A stretch of DNA of 64,000 nt. Origin: Oceanospirillum sanctuarii. Its GTDB lineage: Bacteria > Pseudomonadota > Gammaproteobacteria > Pseudomonadales > Halomonadaceae. The stretch spans positions 1 through 64,000 of the forward strand of contig NZ_MTBA01000007.1 of assembly GCF_002150805.1 (NCBI RefSeq). Direction: 5' to 3'. Positions 61,269 to 64,000 of the stretch are shown here, in pieces. The notes under the pieces are model-generated. The model was not told where the DNA came from. It made no database searches and worked only from the letters and a program-made list of their open reading frames with translations. Within the stretch, counting starts at the first letter, position 1; the number at the start of each line of letters is the position of its first letter. The position numbers and the translations under genes are program-made.

Positions 61269-61784
61269 ATGAAAGCTAAACAGACAAGCAAAGATAAACA
61301 GATAGCCCTGGCGCTGTTTTCCGGTCTGGGTGCCATGCTGGCGATTGGTGGTTTAGGCTATGCTCAGCAGCTTGTTACTGAAGGTTCTGCGCTCGCTTTT
61401 GGTAAGTTCAATAGCAGTGAGATCATGCTGTTGATGGCGGCTTTTGGTGCCAGTGCCGTACTGGTTTTTGGCGTGCCGGAAAGTCCGCTCGCGCAACCCC
61501 GAAATGTGATTTTTGGTCACCTGCTGACGGCAAGCATCGGACTTATTTTTGTTCATCTGGAGCTGGTTAATACCGCCACTCTGGCTCTGGCAACAGGTCT
61601 TGCGGTAAGTGGCATGTTGCTGACCAAAACAACTCATCCACCGGCAGGCGCTAACCCGCTGTTTATTATGCTCACCGGCCAAAGCTGGAGTTTTCTGGTG
61701 ACACCGGTTCTTTTAGGAGCGCTGACAATCGTGCTGTTGGGCAAGCTTATGCTGATGATTCGTCAGCGTTATCTGGTTTCTTAG
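61269..61784 (+). CDS. HPP-family membrane protein
   Basis: 171 residues from ATG 61269 (AAAGGAG upstream). Four helices; THPPAGANPLFIM is the HPP motif; FGASAVLVFGVPESPLAQPRNVIFGHL is also conserved. Role unknown; some members are linked to nitrite transport. Expected target of the divergent TetR. Confidence 0.88.
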   Translation: MKAKQTSKDKQIALALFSGLGAMLAIGGLGYAQQLVTEGSALAFGKFNSSEIMLLMAAFGASAVLVFGVPESPLAQPRNVIFGHLLTASIGLIFVHLELVNTATLALATGLAVSGMLLTKTTHPPAGANPLFIMLTGQSWSFLVTPVLLGALTIVLLGKLMLMIRQRYLVS

Positions 61785-61940
61785 CTGTAAGCGTATTTGT
61801 CATCTGAAGCTTCAGAACTCTGCATTCGTTGATAGGGTTCTCAATTTTCTGCAAAGAGTCTGCGGATAGGATAAAAGCGCTTGCGATGTGGCTGGGGTCT
61901 TAATATATTAGTTAAAATTAATTTAATCAGAGGATTAAAA

Positions 61941-62471
61941 ATGAAAAAGCTAAGTATGATTCTGGCCGGTCTGGCGCTGACCTCACTGTCGACTCTGTCC
62001 CTGGCAGATGATCAGGATGGCCAGGAGCTGGAGAAGACAGAGCGTGAACGTCAGGAAATTCGTGCTGAAGATGATAGAGCCGATGGAGAGCAGCGCAAGG
62101 CTCGTGAGCGTGAAGAAAAAAACCGTGAAGAGCGCAAGCGTAAGGATAAAGAGCGGGATCGTGATGACGATGATCGCGACGAAGATGAAGACGGCGAGAA
62201 GAAAGACAAAGGCGATAAAAAAGCAAAAGGTGAAGGCAAAGGTAAAAAGCCTGACGATAAAGGCCGCGAGTTTGGTCAGCAAACCTCTCAGGAAGCCCGT
62301 GAAAAAGCTAAAGCCGAGCAGGAAGCCCGCAAGTTACGTTTAGAAGAAGAGAAAGCGGAACGTGAAGCGCGCAAAGAAGAAAAGCGCAAGTCTAAAGACC
62401 GGGACAGCAAAGGCGGCTCTGGTGGTAACGGCGGCTCAGGTGGCAATGGTGGTGGTAAAGGTAAAAACTGA
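61941..62471 (+). CDS. Highly charged secreted low-complexity protein
   Basis: 176 residues from ATG 61941 with AGAGG upstream. Signal peptide (1-22, MKKLSMILAGLALTSLSTLSLA), then a long region of Glu/Arg/Lys/Asp, probably a charged helix or disordered, ending in Gly-rich repeats (GGSGGNGGSGG). No cysteines. Not recognised. Terminator follows. Confidence 0.75.
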   Translation: MKKLSMILAGLALTSLSTLSLADDQDGQELEKTERERQEIRAEDDRADGEQRKAREREEKNREERKRKDKERDRDDDDRDEDEDGEKKDKGDKKAKGEGKGKKPDDKGREFGQQTSQEAREKAKAEQEARKLRLEEEKAEREARKEEKRKSKDRDSKGGSGGNGGSGGNGGGKGKN

Positions 62472-62510
62472 TTCGCTGTTTTCCCCTAAGCGTTGAAAAC
62501 CCATGCATTG

Positions 62511-62541
62511 AAAAAAGACCGGTTCTGAGCCGGTCTTTTTT
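62511..62541. terminator. Rho-independent terminator
   Basis: AAAAAAGACCGG, TTCTGAG, CCGGTCTTTTTT; can serve both directions. Confidence 0.85.
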
Positions 62542-62572
62542 ATTGCCCGATCTTTATGCTCACAACCAATTT

Positions 62573-63526
62573 TTACCGCTGCCGGCGACCCGCAAGGTAG
62601 CAGGCCATTAGAATCAGGCCTCCGCCGAGCAGCTGTATCCCTCTCAGACTTTCCCCCAGCCAGACGATGGCAAAGAGTGCACCAAAGGCAGGTTCTGATC
62701 CGGTCAGCAGGGCAACCCGTGAGGAACTGGTATGGCGTACGCCGTAGTTCTGGGCAAACAGCGCAAACAGGGTGCAGAAGAAGGCCAGATAAAATGCCGC
62801 CAGCCAGAACGCCACTGACTGAGGCAGCAGCTGGGCAACCGGGTAATCGCTGCAGGCAAAAATAATCAGCGCTCCCACCGCCACCACATTGGACTGAATG
62901 CTGGTGGTACTGATTGCTGACAGCGTGCTGTTTTTCGACAGACGTTCTGTGGTCACCACCATAATTGCCCGCAGCAGGGCCGCCAGAAGAATCAGCTGAT
63001 CACCCAGGTTTAAGCTGAATCCGCTATCAGCTGTCGCTGTCTGCCCGGTTTGAGTCAGCAGGAAGACGCCAAAAAGCGATAACAGCGCACAGCCGAGGAT
63101 CAGTGGTTCCGGCCGCTGGCGTTTCATAAGAGCTTCGACAAAGGGTGTCATCAGCACACACAGGCTAATGAGGAATGCCGCTCGTGAGGCGCTGGTATGA
63201 AAGATACCGTAGGTCTCCGCCAGAAAGATCATCAGCAGGATGATGCCTGTGGGCAGTGCCCGATAGAAATCCCCGGTTTTGCCCTGTCGCATCTCCCGCA
63301 AAAACAGCGGCAGCAGCATCACAGAGGTCAGACAGAAGCGGATCGCGATAAACGCCAGCGCGCTGGTAAACAGCAGGGCTTCTTTGGTAACGCCATAACT
63401 GGTGCCCCAGAAAAACGCCACCAGCAGCAAAGACAGTTCCGGAACCGGAAGGCGGTTTTGGTAGTGTAAAAGGGATTGCCGGGTCAATGGCAGACCAAAA
63501 AGTGAACGGGTGCTTTCAGTTTGCAT
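62573..63526 (-). CDS. EamA/DMT-type membrane transporter
   Basis: 317 residues with about ten helices, two EamA units: PELSLLLVAFFWGTSYGVTKEAL at the start and ALLTGSEPAFGALFAIVWLGESL near the end. Inner-membrane exporter family; substrate unknown. Divergent from the LysR gene at 63692, which may control it. Confidence 0.88.
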   Translation of the reverse strand: MQTESTRSLFGLPLTRQSLLHYQNRLPVPELSLLLVAFFWGTSYGVTKEALLFTSALAFIAIRFCLTSVMLLPLFLREMRQGKTGDFYRALPTGIILLMIFLAETYGIFHTSASRAAFLISLCVLMTPFVEALMKRQRPEPLILGCALLSLFGVFLLTQTGQTATADSGFSLNLGDQLILLAALLRAIMVVTTERLSKNSTLSAISTTSIQSNVVAVGALIIFACSDYPVAQLLPQSVAFWLAAFYLAFFCTLFALFAQNYGVRHTSSSRVALLTGSEPAFGALFAIVWLGESLRGIQLLGGGLILMACYLAGRRQR

Positions 63527-63691
63527 GTGGAGCCTGTTTCAGATGAGTGCTGCAAACCCTAAGGCTTGCAGCGGAGTGTTCCTGTCTATGCAATCAGACG
63601 TGATAAACAGCGCTGTTTGTTTATAGGTGTGCATGCTAACTTCAAAGCATTGGTGTGATAATCGTGCTTTAACTCATAAGACTTGTGACTC

Positions 63692-64000
63692 ATGGACACA
63701 AATAAACTGATTCCTCTGTTGCCGGATATGGCCGCTTATGTGGCGGTGGTGGAAACCGGAAGTTTTACCCGGGCGGCTGAAAAGCTGGGGATTACCCCTT
63801 CCGGTGTCAGCCGTCAGGTCTCCCGACTGGAGACCGCCTTATCTGCCGTACTGATCGAACGTACCACTCGCAGGCAAACCACCACTCAGCTCGGGCAGGA
63901 GGTGTATGAGCAGTGCCGCAATATGCTCGACAGTGCCCGTGAAGCGGTCTCCGCCACAGAAAGCGAGGCTACTGAGGTACGTGGGCGCTTGCGGATTGCC
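63692..64000 (+). CDS. LysR-family regulator, cut by window end
   Basis: 103 residues visible from ATG 63692. HTH: YVAVVETGSFTRAAEKLGITPSGVSRQVSRLE. Divergent from the DMT transporter gene with 165 bp between. Confidence 0.9.
   Translation, partial: MDTNKLIPLLPDMAAYVAVVETGSFTRAAEKLGITPSGVSRQVSRLETALSAVLIERTTRRQTTTQLGQEVYEQCRNMLDSAREAVSATESEATEVRGRLRIA

Overview
The window reads as chromosome of a Gram-negative marine-type gammaproteobacterium, most like the Oceanospirillales (inferred from family content and protein style, not from a database search). Base composition looks even and slightly GC-rich. I saw no insertion sequence, phage gene, tRNA, rRNA or CRISPR array, and no compositional island. 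Gene density is high, and most transcription units end in clear hairpin-plus-T terminators.

Layout. 1-5.9 kb: a YaiI-family protein, a PLP-dependent desulfhydrase/deaminase, a Dyp-type peroxidase with a long unusual tail, and a late cobalamin trio (cobT-cobS-cobC). 6-13.8 kb: class II aldolase, two exporters, a metal-efflux permease with its MerR regulator and operator, an outer-membrane barrel, a DUF1853 protein, nadK and a metallophosphatase. 14-25.4 kb: rhomboid protease, YeaC, DUF2797, a split YeeE/YedE transporter, a GGDEF-EAL protein, pepN, slyD and an Aer-like chemoreceptor. 25.4-30.9 kb: a periplasmic-sensor GGDEF protein, very small genes, a Fur-box TonB receptor and a metallo-beta-lactamase-fold hydrolase.

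30.9-40.3 kb is the most interesting part. Two Fur-type boxes precede a two-component system and a long co-directional metal cluster: PepSY membrane protein, DUF2271 protein with a DGATGAT flavinylation motif, DUF4198 protein, a small secreted protein, DUF6162 protein, a ZnuABC-like transporter, and a second binding-protein-like gene that has lost the metal-binding histidines. Two of the secreted proteins would begin with histidine after signal cleavage. I read this as an iron- (or zinc/copper-) responsive envelope redox and metal-uptake system.

40.3-46 kb: a CheX-like protein, PhhB, a copper-type TonB receptor preceded by a large stem-loop, an unrecognised membrane protein, and YceI. 46-52.5 kb: LysR regulators, a 39-aa gene, DUF3185, two tandem periplasmic binding-protein paralogs, and a quinone-oxidoreductase-like gene divergent from its LysR. 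52.5-64 kb: an ABC exporter, a preQ1-I riboswitch controlling the queuosine-precursor transporter yhhQ, MAPEG and DUF2061 proteins, a SoxR box between a VOC protein and soxR, several small housekeeping genes, a TetR/HPP pair with two mirrored operators, a very charged secreted protein, a DMT exporter, and a LysR gene cut by the window end.
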